A stretch of 64,000 nucleotides of DNA from Flavobacterium jumunjinense (lineage in GTDB: Bacteria; Bacteroidota; Bacteroidia; Flavobacteriales; Flavobacteriaceae): positions 2,170,001 to 2,234,000 of the forward strand of contig NZ_CP091285.1 of the NCBI RefSeq assembly GCF_021650975.2. The letters are read 5' to 3'. Under the pieces are notes generated by a model that did no database searches, was not told the DNA's origin, and saw only the letters and a list, made by a program, of their open reading frames with translations. Position 1 is the first letter of the stretch. Each line of letters begins with the position of its first letter. A program made the position numbers and the translations under genes. Below, in pieces: positions 1 through 10,181 of the stretch.

Positions 1-3000
1 ATAAAAAGTGAAGAAGATTTAGCTGTTAATAATGTAAAAGAAGAGCATTCTAAATTACTTAGTCAAAATGCAGAAAAGAATATAGTTATCCCAAATTCAG
101 ATGTTAGTCTTTCAAGTTCTGAAAAAAAAATAGTTGTTACTGGTCATGTAAAAGATCTTTTGAAAGAAGTATGGCAAGAGGTTTTAGGAGTAGAAAATAT
201 TGAATGGGATGATAATTTTCAAGCATTAGGAGGAGATTCAATAATGTTAACTCATATCATTTCTAGAATAAAAAAGGAAGTTCCATTTGATGTCAATGTT
301 ACAGAGTTATATCAAAGATCAACACTAGAAGAGATGGCTGTCTTTTTAGAAGAAATATTTGAAAAGCACGAATTAGAAACAGAACTTTTAAGTTTTTCCA
401 CAGTAAGAAACCAAGGGCAAATTATTCCCGTTTTAGATAATAAAATAAAACCTTCTTTATCATTTGCACAACAACGTTTGTGGTTTTTAGATCAGATGGT
501 AAAAAATTCTCCAGCATATAATGTTGTAATGGCATTGCATACCGAAGGGAATATTGATAAAGAACTATTACAAAAAAGTTTTGAAAATATTATTTATAGA
601 CATGAAACATTGCGCACTTCTTTTAAAAGCGAAAAAGGAGAGCCTTATCAGCATGTTGCCACTAGTGTACCTAATGAGATTATTTGGAAAGACCTTACAT
701 CAATCCCAAAAAGCGAGCGTGAACAGGCTTTTGAGGAATATACAAAAGAGGAAGCACGCCATATCTTTAATTTAGAACAAGGAGATTTATTAAGACTAAC
801 TATTTTTAAAATAGAGAAAGACGAACATGTTTTAGTGTTAAATGCGCATCACATAATAATTGATGGATGGTCTGTGAATATCTTTTTTAGTGAGTTGTTT
901 AAAAATTATTCTCAATACATCAAAGGAGAAATACCATCATTAGAAAAACTACCTATACAATATACAGATTTCTCTATTTGGCAACGAATGTGGTTACAAG
1001 GAGAAGAATTGGAAACACAATTGAGCTATTGGAGAGGAAAATTAGGGAGTATCAATACAATGATTGAATTACCATTAGATAACCCTCGCCCTCCTGTTCA
1101 AACTTTTCAAGGAGGAAGTACACAACTAGAATTGCCAGTAGAGTTATTAAATAAATTAAGAGCAACTGCTAAAGCATATCAAGTTACTTTGTTTGAATTA
1201 CTTCTAGGCGCTTTCAAAATTATTTTGCATCGATTTAGTGGCCAAAAAGAAATCATTATAGGAACTCCTGTAAATAATCGAAATAGACTAGAAATAGAAG
1301 GTCTTATAGGTTTTTTCGTAAATACCTTGGTTATTAAAACTAATCTTGAAGGAAACCCTTCATTTAAAGAGTTCTTAAAGAGACTCCAAAATGAATTAAA
1401 TGGGGCTAAAATGCATCAGGATTTACCGTTTGAGCAACTTGTTCAAGAGTTACAACCAGACCGTAATATGAGTCAAAATCCATTGTTTCAAGTTTGCTTT
1501 AACATGTTGATAACTCCTGAGATTAATAATACAAATATTCATTTTAAGAAAATACACGGAGTTAGAAATGATACGTCTAAGTTTGATTTATGGGTAAATG
1601 TTATTGATCAAAAGGAAAAAATGACTCTTGAAGTAGAGTATAATTCTGTTATCTTATTTAAAGATACTGTTATTCGTTTTATGAATAGTTACCAAAATCT
1701 ATTGGAAGAAATTGTTAAAGATGGAGACAAAAACATTGGGGAGCTATTAATATTAGATAATAAAGAACAAAAAAAAATAATCAAAAAAAGTAGTGGAGAC
1801 AAAGTTGATTATCAAAAAGATATTTGTTTGCATCAGATAATAGAAGCACAAGGCTTAAAAACACCAAATGCCATAGCAGTATCTTTTGAAAACAAACAAT
1901 TAGATTATCAGGAATTATCCCAGTTAACGAATCAGTTATCACATTATTTGATAGCGGAAGGAGTTCAGTTAGAATCATTTGTTGGAGTATGCTTAGAACG
2001 ATCTCTAGAAATGATTGTAAGTTTGCTAAGTGTTTTAAAAGCAGGAGGAGCTTATGTTCCAATAGATCCTAACTATCCTAAAGATCGACTAAATTATATA
2101 TTAGACGATAGTAATCCTCAAGTGGTTATATCACATAGTAAGTTTAAAGAATTATTTGTGGGAACTACAAAAAAAATAATATATCTAGATGAAATAAATG
2201 ATATTTTAAATAAACAAGATAGGCTCAATTCCCCATCAATTAATATTTCTGAGCAAAATCTCGCTTATATGATTTATACTTCAGGGTCAACAGGAAAACC
2301 TAAAGGAGCTATGATTGAACATAGAAGTATTGTAAATCGATTATTTTGGATGCAAGATGAATATAGGATAGATAGTACTGATAAAATTTTACAAAAAACA
2401 CCTTATAGTTTTGATGTATCAGTTTGGGAGTTCTTTTTACCACTAATGCAAGGAGCTCAATTAGTTTTTGCAAAACCAGAAGGGCATAAAGATCCAGGTT
2501 ATCTTATAGATTTAATCGAATCGGAAAAGATTACAATATTGCATTTTGTTCCTTCTATGTTGCAAGTATTTCTGGAAGTAAAAACAAAATTACAATGTAA
2601 ATCTATCAAAAAAGTATTCTGTAGTGGTGAAGCGTTACCATTTGAACTGGTTCAACGATTTTTCAAAAGTTTTGATAGTGCAGAATTACATAATTTATAT
2701 GGACCTACCGAGGCTGCTGTAGATGTAACATATTGGCATTGTAAAAGAGAGGATAGTTCTGGAATTATTCCTATAGGATTTCCAGTAGCAAATACGCAGA
2801 TTTATGTGTTAGATAACTATGGAAATATTGTTCCAGATGGAGTAATAGGAGAAATTCATATAGGAGGAATTCAGGTAGCAAGAGGATATCATAACAAAGA
2901 ATCATTAACAAACGAAAAGTTTGTAAAAGATCCATTTTCTGAACATGGAAAATTATATAAAACAGGCGATTTAGGAAGACGATTAAAAGATGGAAGTGTA

Positions 3001-5643
3001 GAATATAAAGGACGAATCGATTTCCAGGTGAAAATTAGAGGAATGCGAATTGAACTAGGAGAAATAGAAGCTGCTTTAGGAAAAATATCATTTGTTAAAG
3101 AATCGGTAATTCTAGCCCAAAATATTTCAGATAATGAACAAGATAAACAATTAATTGGGTATGTTGTACCAGATGTTTCTATGGTTAAAAAAATATTGCC
3201 AGATAATAACAAGTCAGAATCCATAGTGCAGACAAAGGAATGGGAACAAGTATTTAATAACACATATGAGGTAGGTAATACAGTTCAAGGAAAAGAAGAT
3301 TTCAATATAATAGGTTGGAATAGCAGTTATTCTGGAGAAGAAATAGCAGAATCAGAAATGAAAGTTTGGGTAGATACTACTGTTCATAGAATTTTAGAAC
3401 TTAAACCGCAAAAAGTACTAGAGATAGGTTGTGGAACAGGTTTGTTAGTCTCAAAAATAGCTTCACATGTAAAAGATTATACTGGAACTGATATTTCTAA
3501 GACAGGATTAGATTATATCGAGAAATATATTCAACCTAATTTACCAAAATCTAATAAACTCAAATTGTTCAAACAAGAAGCTAATGATTTTCATAATCTG
3601 GATCAGCAATCTTACGATATGATTATTATTAATTCTGTAGCGCAATATTTTGGTAACTATATGTATTTTATAGAGGTTATAAAAAAAGCAGTTTCACTAT
3701 TAGATGATGAAGGTAAATTATTTATTGGAGATATTAGAAACAAAAAATTGCACAGAACTTTTCTTTTGGATGTTGAACTATATAAATCATCACAGGATCA
3801 AAACGCTGAAGCAATTCTAAAGACTGTAAAAAGGAAAGAATTTAAAGAACCTGAATTAGTAATCGATCCTAATTTCTTTAGAGTAATTCAAAAGGAAATT
3901 CCTGAAATATCACATGTTACAATGGATTTTAAAAGAGGGGATTTTCTTAACGAACTTACCAAATATAGATATGATGTTTTATTACATGTTAATAAAAAAA
4001 GTAAAAAACCAGAAAAAACCATAACAATAGATTTTCTAACAGACTTAAATGCGCTAGAATATTTTGAAAAATTGGTTAATAAAAATGAGACGGATCAAAT
4101 TAAATTACAAAATGTACCTAATAAAAGATTGTATGACATAGGTCAATTAGAACAATGTATTAAAGATAATTCATTAGAAACCAAAAAGTCAGAACTGAAA
4201 CAGCTAGTGGCTAAGATGGCTGAATATCAAGCAGTAGATCCAGAATATTTTTATAGCAAAGAACAAGATACAGGCTATAAAATAAATGTTTCTCCAAGTG
4301 CTGATAACTCATTTTATATGGATGTAGTGTTTTTGAAAAAAGAGTTATGGAATCAAGGTTATTTATATGATGGGAATACCAATGTAACGGAATTATTGCC
4401 AATCGAAAGGTATCTTAATAATCCTTCATTACAAACCATTCAGAAAGAAGTATCCGATGAAATAAAAAAAGTATTACTGGACCAATTACCTGATTATATG
4501 ATTCCAAAACATATAGTTTTACTAGATGCAATGCCAGTAAATTTTAATGGAAAATTGGATAGAAAAGAATTTCCTGATATTCAAGATTTAATAACTACAG
4601 AAGCTACATATATAGCTCCAGTAAATAAAATTCAAGAAAAATTAGTAGAACTCTGGAAAAGAATTCTAAAAATAGATTCTATAGGAATTGAAGATAGTTT
4701 TTTTAATCTAGGAGGGCATTCTCTCAATGTTATATCTATGTTGGTAAAAGCTAATGAAGAAATAGGAGGGCAAAAAATATCTCTAGTAGATTTCTATAAA
4801 TCTCCAACTATAAAAGGTTTAGAAGAACTGTTAAAAGTAGAAAATTCTAAACCAACAGGAATCATTAGAGAATTAGTAACAACAAAAAAAACACAACTTT
4901 CTATATTATTTGTTCCTTATGCAGGAGGAACCGCTACGGCTTTTCATCCTGTGGCACAGGAAATTAATAGAAGAGATTCTTCTGTTTCATCGTGGGCTGT
5001 TTCTTTACCAGGAAATGAATATGGGGAAGAAAAAAAGGAATTATCAATTAAGGAATTATCAAAAAAAGTTGTAGAAGAAATTACACAAAAGATTAAAGGG
5101 CCGATAGGAATATATGGACATTGTGTTGGGTCATATTTAGCAATAGAAATTGCCCGTAGATTAGAAAATAGAGGTTTGAAAATAGAGTTTGTAATGTTAG
5201 GTGGTTTATTACCCATACCTAAATGGTATAGAATGCTTCCATCTAAGGATCCTTGGAAACATAAAACAGATGAACAATTAGTAAAAATGCTACATGATTG
5301 GGGAATGCGTAATGAAGAAATAGAACCATATCTACTTCAGTTTATGGTTAGAAACTTTAGAGTAGATGCTATGCAATCCTATTTGTACACTAAGGAAAAC
5401 AAAAACTGGAAACTAGAAACACCAATTATTAATGTGGTTGGAACTAAAGATCCAATAACCAAACAATACAATAGAAAATTTAAGAGATGGAAAGAATATG
5501 GCAATAGTGTTCATTTGGCAAAAATAGAAACCGATAATCATTATTTTATTAGTGATATGGTAGAAGATGTAGCGGAAATTATTCATAAAGTAAGATGCAA
5601 TTCAGAAAAATGGAAAGATAAAGATCTTACTGTTTTTAAATAA
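1..5643 (+). CDS. Non-ribosomal peptide synthetase, terminal module(s), 5' end outside window
   Basis: The frame is open with no stop from base 1, so the protein starts upstream; the TTG at 160 is not a true start. Domains in order: carrier protein (LGGDS, 226-240), condensation (HHIIIDGWS, 847-873), adenylation (YTSGSTGKPKG, 2275-2307; LYGPTEAAVD near 2695), an SAM-dependent methyltransferase inserted before the last adenylation motif (VLEIGCGTG, 3415-3441), the closing NGKLDR motif (4546-4563), a second carrier (LGGHS, 4708-4722) and a C-terminal thioesterase. Aligned by eye to GrsA, the ten specificity residues read D-V-W-H-F-S-L-V-D-K, the serine code of EntF. The methyltransferase is placed like N-methyltransferases, so N-methyl-serine is the inferred last residue. 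The thioesterase has Cys in GHCVGS (5116-5133) where Ser is usual, with Asp in GTKDP and His in DNHYF. A terminal releasing module is inferred. Confidence 0.95.
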   Translation: MKSEEDLAVNNVKEEHSKLLSQNAEKNIVIPNSDVSLSSSEKKIVVTGHVKDLLKEVWQEVLGVENIEWDDNFQALGGDSIMLTHIISRIKKEVPFDVNVTELYQRSTLEEMAVFLEEIFEKHELETELLSFSTVRNQGQIIPVLDNKIKPSLSFAQQRLWFLDQMVKNSPAYNVVMALHTEGNIDKELLQKSFENIIYRHETLRTSFKSEKGEPYQHVATSVPNEIIWKDLTSIPKSEREQAFEEYTKEEARHIFNLEQGDLLRLTIFKIEKDEHVLVLNAHHIIIDGWSVNIFFSELFKNYSQYIKGEIPSLEKLPIQYTDFSIWQRMWLQGEELETQLSYWRGKLGSINTMIELPLDNPRPPVQTFQGGSTQLELPVELLNKLRATAKAYQVTLFELLLGAFKIILHRFSGQKEIIIGTPVNNRNRLEIEGLIGFFVNTLVIKTNLEGNPSFKEFLKRLQNELNGAKMHQDLPFEQLVQELQPDRNMSQNPLFQVCFNMLITPEINNTNIHFKKIHGVRNDTSKFDLWVNVIDQKEKMTLEVEYNSVILFKDTVIRFMNSYQNLLEEIVKDGDKNIGELLILDNKEQKKIIKKSSGDKVDYQKDICLHQIIEAQGLKTPNAIAVSFENKQLDYQELSQLTNQLSHYLIAEGVQLESFVGVCLERSLEMIVSLLSVLKAGGAYVPIDPNYPKDRLNYILDDSNPQVVISHSKFKELFVGTTKKIIYLDEINDILNKQDRLNSPSINISEQNLAYMIYTSGSTGKPKGAMIEHRSIVNRLFWMQDEYRIDSTDKILQKTPYSFDVSVWEFFLPLMQGAQLVFAKPEGHKDPGYLIDLIESEKITILHFVPSMLQVFLEVKTKLQCKSIKKVFCSGEALPFELVQRFFKSFDSAELHNLYGPTEAAVDVTYWHCKREDSSGIIPIGFPVANTQIYVLDNYGNIVPDGVIGEIHIGGIQVARGYHNKESLTNEKFVKDPFSEHGKLYKTGDLGRRLKDGSVEYKGRIDFQVKIRGMRIELGEIEAALGKISFVKESVILAQNISDNEQDKQLIGYVVPDVSMVKKILPDNNKSESIVQTKEWEQVFNNTYEVGNTVQGKEDFNIIGWNSSYSGEEIAESEMKVWVDTTVHRILELKPQKVLEIGCGTGLLVSKIASHVKDYTGTDISKTGLDYIEKYIQPNLPKSNKLKLFKQEANDFHNLDQQSYDMIIINSVAQYFGNYMYFIEVIKKAVSLLDDEGKLFIGDIRNKKLHRTFLLDVELYKSSQDQNAEAILKTVKRKEFKEPELVIDPNFFRVIQKEIPEISHVTMDFKRGDFLNELTKYRYDVLLHVNKKSKKPEKTITIDFLTDLNALEYFEKLVNKNETDQIKLQNVPNKRLYDIGQLEQCIKDNSLETKKSELKQLVAKMAEYQAVDPEYFYSKEQDTGYKINVSPSADNSFYMDVVFLKKELWNQGYLYDGNTNVTELLPIERYLNNPSLQTIQKEVSDEIKKVLLDQLPDYMIPKHIVLLDAMPVNFNGKLDRKEFPDIQDLITTEATYIAPVNKIQEKLVELWKRILKIDSIGIEDSFFNLGGHSLNVISMLVKANEEIGGQKISLVDFYKSPTIKGLEELLKVENSKPTGIIRELVTTKKTQLSILFVPYAGGTATAFHPVAQEINRRDSSVSSWAVSLPGNEYGEEKKELSIKELSKKVVEEITQKIKGPIGIYGHCVGSYLAIEIARRLENRGLKIEFVMLGGLLPIPKWYRMLPSKDPWKHKTDEQLVKMLHDWGMRNEEIEPYLLQFMVRNFRVDAMQSYLYTKENKNWKLETPIINVVGTKDPITKQYNRKFKRWKEYGNSVHLAKIETDNHYFISDMVEDVAEIIHKVRCNSEKWKDKDLTVFK

Positions 5644-5673
5644 AGATTTATAAACATTTAAAAAGAAAGAGAA

Positions 5674-7122
5674 ATGAAATTGCAAGAAACAGAAAGTGTT
5701 CAAGAAAAAATAAGAACATTAGAAGATTTGCCGAGTCCAAAGGCTATTCCTCTATTCGGAAATGCTCACAAAACACCGCCTAAAGACTTTAATAATGTGT
5801 TAGAAGATTGGAGTCGGAAATTTGGAGAACCCTATTTTTGGAAATTTTTTTCTAGACCAGTAGTAGTTTTTAATGAGGCCGAATCTGTAAAGGAGATTAT
5901 GCGTAATAGACCAGGTGCTTTTAGGAGGTTCAGTAAAGTAAGAGAGATATTTAATGAAATGGGAATTCATGGAATTGTAACAGCAGAAGGAGCTGAATGG
6001 AGACTCTTAAGGACTGCATTGGCTCCAGCATTTAATAATCGTTCTTTAGAATTGTTTTTTCCTGAATTTAGCGACATAACTGAACGGTTGATGCATTATT
6101 GGAAAGATAAATGCCAAAAGGAAAAAACTTTTGACATAACTGCTGATCTAAAGAGATATTCTGTAGATATTACCAGTATTCATCTCTTCAATGAGGATTT
6201 GAATACTATAGAAAAAAAAGACGATACCTTTCATGCCAGTATCGATATCGTTTTTTCTGCTATTTATAGACGTCTTAATACTCCAGTACCATATTGGAAG
6301 CTCATAAAATTTCCTCAAGACCATAAATTAGATATGGCTATGAAAAAGATTGAGGGTGAGATTAATGATCTAATAGCAAAAGCAAGAAAAAAGCTCGAAA
6401 ATATAACTGATTTTTCTCAAGTTAAAGGGTTAATGGAAACTATGATTATTGCTAGAGACGAGGAAGGATCAAAACGTAAATTATCAGATAAAGAGATAAC
6501 CAATAATTTATTATTGTTAATGTTAGGAGGGGAAGATACCTCTGCAAATGCTCTTACATGGATGTTTTATTATTTGTCGCGTCATCAAGAGATTCAGGAG
6601 AAAGTACATCAGGAAGCAGTTTCAGTTTTAAAGAATGAAAATTTACCTAGAGATAAAAATCATATTTTGAATGCATTTCCATATCTAAGAGCAGTAATAC
6701 AAGAAACTTTGGTGCTTAAATCTCCTACTCCCTTTGTAATACTTGAGGCAAATGAAGATACAATTGTAAGTGATATTATGATTCCAGAAAAAACTATTGT
6801 GGTCGTAATGAATAGGATATCTGACATGAAACGTTATGAAATAGAACATCATAATGATTTTGATCCAGAAAGATGGTTGGATGTTGTAAATGGAGAATAC
6901 ACTCTTAAACCTAATTCTAATTTAAATCTTGCTTTTGGTTATGGTCCAAGACTTTGTATAGGGAAATCTTTAGCATTAATTGAGATGGTTTTGATTGCCT
7001 CCATGATGGTAAAGAATTTTAAAATACTTCCACCTAAAGACGAAGATTATGAAATAAAAGAATATTTTGATTTTTTGCTTAGACCAAAAGGTTTGGAAAT
7101 TGAAATAGTGCCTCGAGAATAA
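5674..7122 (+). CDS. Cytochrome P450 with altered ExxR motif
   Basis: A 482-residue soluble P450 without a membrane anchor, 30 bases after the NRPS and so probably co-transcribed with it. The haem-ligand motif FGYGPRLCIG is intact, with Cys about residue 428. The I-helix oxygen-activation motif reads LGGEDTS, and the C-helix has WRLLRTALAP. The K-helix motif is unusual: the sequence reads QETLVLK, so the almost invariant Arg of ExxR is Val (codon 6712-6714). The cluster position suggests oxidation of the peptide/polyketide product or of a carrier-bound intermediate, but the substrate cannot be read from sequence. The family assignment is firm; catalytic competence is less certain because of the missing Arg. 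Confidence 0.95.
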   Translation: MKLQETESVQEKIRTLEDLPSPKAIPLFGNAHKTPPKDFNNVLEDWSRKFGEPYFWKFFSRPVVVFNEAESVKEIMRNRPGAFRRFSKVREIFNEMGIHGIVTAEGAEWRLLRTALAPAFNNRSLELFFPEFSDITERLMHYWKDKCQKEKTFDITADLKRYSVDITSIHLFNEDLNTIEKKDDTFHASIDIVFSAIYRRLNTPVPYWKLIKFPQDHKLDMAMKKIEGEINDLIAKARKKLENITDFSQVKGLMETMIIARDEEGSKRKLSDKEITNNLLLLMLGGEDTSANALTWMFYYLSRHQEIQEKVHQEAVSVLKNENLPRDKNHILNAFPYLRAVIQETLVLKSPTPFVILEANEDTIVSDIMIPEKTIVVVMNRISDMKRYEIEHHNDFDPERWLDVVNGEYTLKPNSNLNLAFGYGPRLCIGKSLALIEMVLIASMMVKNFKILPPKDEDYEIKEYFDFLLRPKGLEIEIVPRE

Positions 7123-7219
7123 ATTAGAATTACTACTAGTATTTTGAATATTTAGACTTAGTATGTATTGTAATGAATGTGTTAATTAACCGATGTTATA
7201 ATTAATAAAACTTAAATAA

Positions 7220-9484
7220 ATGAAAAAAGCATTTTTATTTCCTGGTCAAGGATCACAATATAAAGGAATGGGAAAGGATCTTTTTGATCTTTTTCCCGAA
7301 AAAGTAGCTCTAGCCGATGATATTTTAGGATATTCAATTCAAGACCTATGTATAAATGATCCATTAGAACTGTTACAGGAAACTCAATATACACAACCTG
7401 CTATATATGTGGTTAGTGCGTTAGAATATTTAAATGAAAAAAAAATAGGAAATATTCCAAATTTTGTCGCAGGTCATAGTTTAGGAGAATATACTGCCTT
7501 GTTTGCAGCTGAGGTATTTGATTTTGAAACGGGGCTAAAATTAGTTCAAGAGAGAGGTAGACTTATGAGTCAGGCTAAAAATGGAGGTATGGCAGCCATT
7601 TTAGGGCTTCAAAAAAAAGAAATAGAACAAATTCTTATAGATAATGGTTTAGAAAAGCAGATTACTATAGCTAATTATAATACTCCTTCTCAAATAGTTG
7701 TTTCAGGAGTAAAAAAAGAAATTATCCGAGCACAATCCATTTTTGAAGAAATCTCAAGTTGCAGAGCATACATTATTTTAAACGTAAGTGGTGCTTTTCA
7801 TTCATTTTTAATGCAAGATGCAGCGAATAGTTTTGAGAAGTATTTGAAACAATTTTCTTTTGAAAACTCAAAAATACCAGTTGTAGCAAATACAACAGCA
7901 AGAATATATGAAGAAAACGTACAGGATTTTTTAAGAGATCAAATAACGAAACCTGTATTATGGAACGATACAATTCAATACATGATGGGAATGGGAGTCA
8001 CAGATTTTTATGAGTCAGGACCAGGGAATGTATTGACAGGTTTAGTTGCTAAAATTAAATTAGAAGCACCTCCTTTAGTTATTGTAGAAGATAAAGAAGA
8101 AACGTATTATGAGACCAATCAACTTAGTGAAAACTCAACAAAAGCACAACAGTTAGGGAATGAGTCTTTTAAGAAAGATTATAATGTAAAATATGCATAT
8201 ATAACTGGTGGTATGGCATATGGAATAGCATCGAAAGAGCTGGTTGTTGCTATGGGGAAATCTGGGTTCTTATCATTTTTTGGAACAGGAGGATTACCAC
8301 TTTCAACAGTAGAAAAAACGATTTTATTCTTGAAAAGTGAATTAGGAGAAAAATATCCTTATGGTATGAATTTAGTACACAATCCATTAGAGTACCAAAC
8401 AATTCAAATGTATCTCGATTATGGAATTCGTGTAATTGAGGTGTCAGCCTATATTCAGGCATCAAAAGCGTTAGTATTATTTCGTTTAAAAGGACTAAAA
8501 GAAAAGGAGAACGGAGATGTTATTTGTGAAAATAAGATTATTGCAAAAATAAGCAGACCAGAAATAGCAAAACAGTTTTTACTTCCACCTCCAAAAAATT
8601 TAGTAAATCAATTATTAGATGAAGAATTAATAACTAGTCAGCAGGCATATCTTAGTCAGTTTGTCTCTCTGGCAGATGATATTTGTGTTGAAGCAGATTC
8701 TGGTGGTCATACAGATCAAAGATCTGTCTTTACTGTTTTTCCTGCTATTAAAGAATTAAGAAATGAACTAGAAAGTGAAGTTAAGTATCCAGAGTATATA
8801 AGGATAGGTTTAGGTGGAGGAATAGGAACTCCCGAATCAGCTGCTGCTGCTTTTATGCTCGGGGCAGATTTCATATTAACGGGATCCATAAATCAATGCA
8901 CAGTTGAAGCAGGAACTAGTGAGGCAGTAAAAGAATTATTAGCAACAATGAATGTTCAGGATACAGGATATTCTCCAGCAGGTGATATGTTTGAATTAGG
9001 TTCAAAGGTGCAAGTGTTAAAAAAAGGAGTCTTTTTTCCTGCAAGAGCAAATAAGCTATATGAACTATATAGAAGGTATAATTCTATAGATGAATTAGAT
9101 GAAAAAACTAAAAATCTGTTGGAAGAAAAATATTTTAAAAAAAGTTTACAAGATGTATATGAGGAAGTCAAGATCTATCATACTAAGTATAAACTTGATT
9201 TTGAAGTAAAGAGCGAAAAACAAAAGATGGCTTCTATTTTTAAATGGTATTTTTCTAGATCTAGCAAATTAGCATTAGAAGGAGATAAAGAGAGTATTGT
9301 TGATTTCCAAGTTTGGTGTGGTCCTGCATTAGGGGCTTTTAATCAGTGGGTAAAAGGAACTCGTTTCGAGGACTGGAAACAGCGTTATGTTGCTGAAATA
9401 GCTATTTTTCTAATGGATGAAACTACTCAGTTGTTAGAGGAACGGATAAAACAAATCACAGAAAAATTAAAAACCGTAATTTGA
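7220..9484 (+). CDS. Trans-acting acyltransferase-enoylreductase fusion (trans-AT PKS type)
   Basis: 754 residues. The first ~285 are a malonyl-CoA:ACP acyltransferase: FPGQGSQYKGMG at the start, catalytic Ser in GHSLGE, catalytic His in SGAFHS. After a short linker, from about residue 315, comes a PfaD-like FMN enoylreductase (ITGGMAYGIAS, ADSGGHTDQR, GLGGGIGTPESA, SPAGDMFELGSKVQVLKKG). This AT-ER architecture is characteristic of trans-AT polyketide synthases (PksE type), where one free enzyme loads malonyl units on all modules and reduces enoyl intermediates. It lies 97 bases after the P450 and overlaps the next gene by 4 bases. No ketosynthase is visible, so the PKS modules it serves must lie left of the window or elsewhere. 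A separate primary-metabolism FabD is at 35996-36871. Confidence 0.93.
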   Translation: MKKAFLFPGQGSQYKGMGKDLFDLFPEKVALADDILGYSIQDLCINDPLELLQETQYTQPAIYVVSALEYLNEKKIGNIPNFVAGHSLGEYTALFAAEVFDFETGLKLVQERGRLMSQAKNGGMAAILGLQKKEIEQILIDNGLEKQITIANYNTPSQIVVSGVKKEIIRAQSIFEEISSCRAYIILNVSGAFHSFLMQDAANSFEKYLKQFSFENSKIPVVANTTARIYEENVQDFLRDQITKPVLWNDTIQYMMGMGVTDFYESGPGNVLTGLVAKIKLEAPPLVIVEDKEETYYETNQLSENSTKAQQLGNESFKKDYNVKYAYITGGMAYGIASKELVVAMGKSGFLSFFGTGGLPLSTVEKTILFLKSELGEKYPYGMNLVHNPLEYQTIQMYLDYGIRVIEVSAYIQASKALVLFRLKGLKEKENGDVICENKIIAKISRPEIAKQFLLPPPKNLVNQLLDEELITSQQAYLSQFVSLADDICVEADSGGHTDQRSVFTVFPAIKELRNELESEVKYPEYIRIGLGGGIGTPESAAAAFMLGADFILTGSINQCTVEAGTSEAVKELLATMNVQDTGYSPAGDMFELGSKVQVLKKGVFFPARANKLYELYRRYNSIDELDEKTKNLLEEKYFKKSLQDVYEEVKIYHTKYKLDFEVKSEKQKMASIFKWYFSRSSKLALEGDKESIVDFQVWCGPALGAFNQWVKGTRFEDWKQRYVAEIAIFLMDETTQLLEERIKQITEKLKTVI

Positions 9485-10179
9485 AAGAAATAATATTAGT
9501 TCCTCTTCCAAATTCCTATGAATGGGATTTGGAAAAGGAAAAACTTATTTTAGAAAGTATTTCAGAAGATAAAAAGAATCGTTTGTTACGTTTCCGAGAT
9601 GTGAAAGACAGAATGAGAGGTTTATTGGCAGAAATTATTATTAGAGAAACTATTTTGAATGAATACTTAGCAAGAAATGAAGAATTGGTATTTGATATAA
9701 ATGAATTTGGGAAACCATTTTTAAAAAGTCATGATCTAAATCTTCAATACAGCGTATCTCATTCATCTGAATGGATTGTAGTGGCATTCTCAAATCATTC
9801 AATAGGAGTAGATGTTGAAAGAATTCGAAATTTTGATTTGGAAATTGCAGAAAGCTTTTTTGCAACTGAGGAAGTACATTTATTATACAGTGAAGCTGAT
9901 AAGGATTTTAGTTTTTGTAAACTATGGACATTGAAAGAAAGTTATATGAAGTTTTTAGGGAAGGGATTCTACGAGAAATTAGATTCTTTTGCAATTGATT
10001 ATACAAATGAGCCTCCTTCTTTAATTCGTTCCGAAAATAATGATTCTCCTCGGTTTGATTTTCTAGAAGGAATTTCTGGCTATTGCTTGTCTATTTGTTC
10101 AGAATCATTGGAAAAGCCCAGATACTGTGTGTTAAATCATAAAAAACTCATTCATAATTTTTTAAATCGAATAAATTAA
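9481..10179 (+). CDS. 4'-phosphopantetheinyl transferase (Sfp type)
   Basis: 232 residues, matching Sfp-family length. The Mg2+/CoA-binding motif GVDVERI is at about residues 109-115, and the second motif FCKLWTLKESYMKFLGKG at about 145-162 carries the W-x-x-KES-x-x-K pattern. The enzyme converts apo carrier proteins to holo forms, and its place in the cluster suggests it activates the NRPS/PKS carriers. The chosen start is TTG, which overlaps the preceding stop as TTGA; there is no in-frame ATG until about residue 46, so TTG is needed to retain the N-terminal part of the domain. The overlap suggests translational coupling to the acyltransferase. Confidence 0.93.
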   Translation: MKEIILVPLPNSYEWDLEKEKLILESISEDKKNRLLRFRDVKDRMRGLLAEIIIRETILNEYLARNEELVFDINEFGKPFLKSHDLNLQYSVSHSSEWIVVAFSNHSIGVDVERIRNFDLEIAESFFATEEVHLLYSEADKDFSFCKLWTLKESYMKFLGKGFYEKLDSFAIDYTNEPPSLIRSENNDSPRFDFLEGISGYCLSICSESLEKPRYCVLNHKKLIHNFLNRIN

Positions 10180-10181
10180 AT

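Noticed and set aside
160..162. TTG as start of the NRPS gene
   Set aside because: The frame is open and coding-like up to base 1, and a start here would cut into the first carrier domain.
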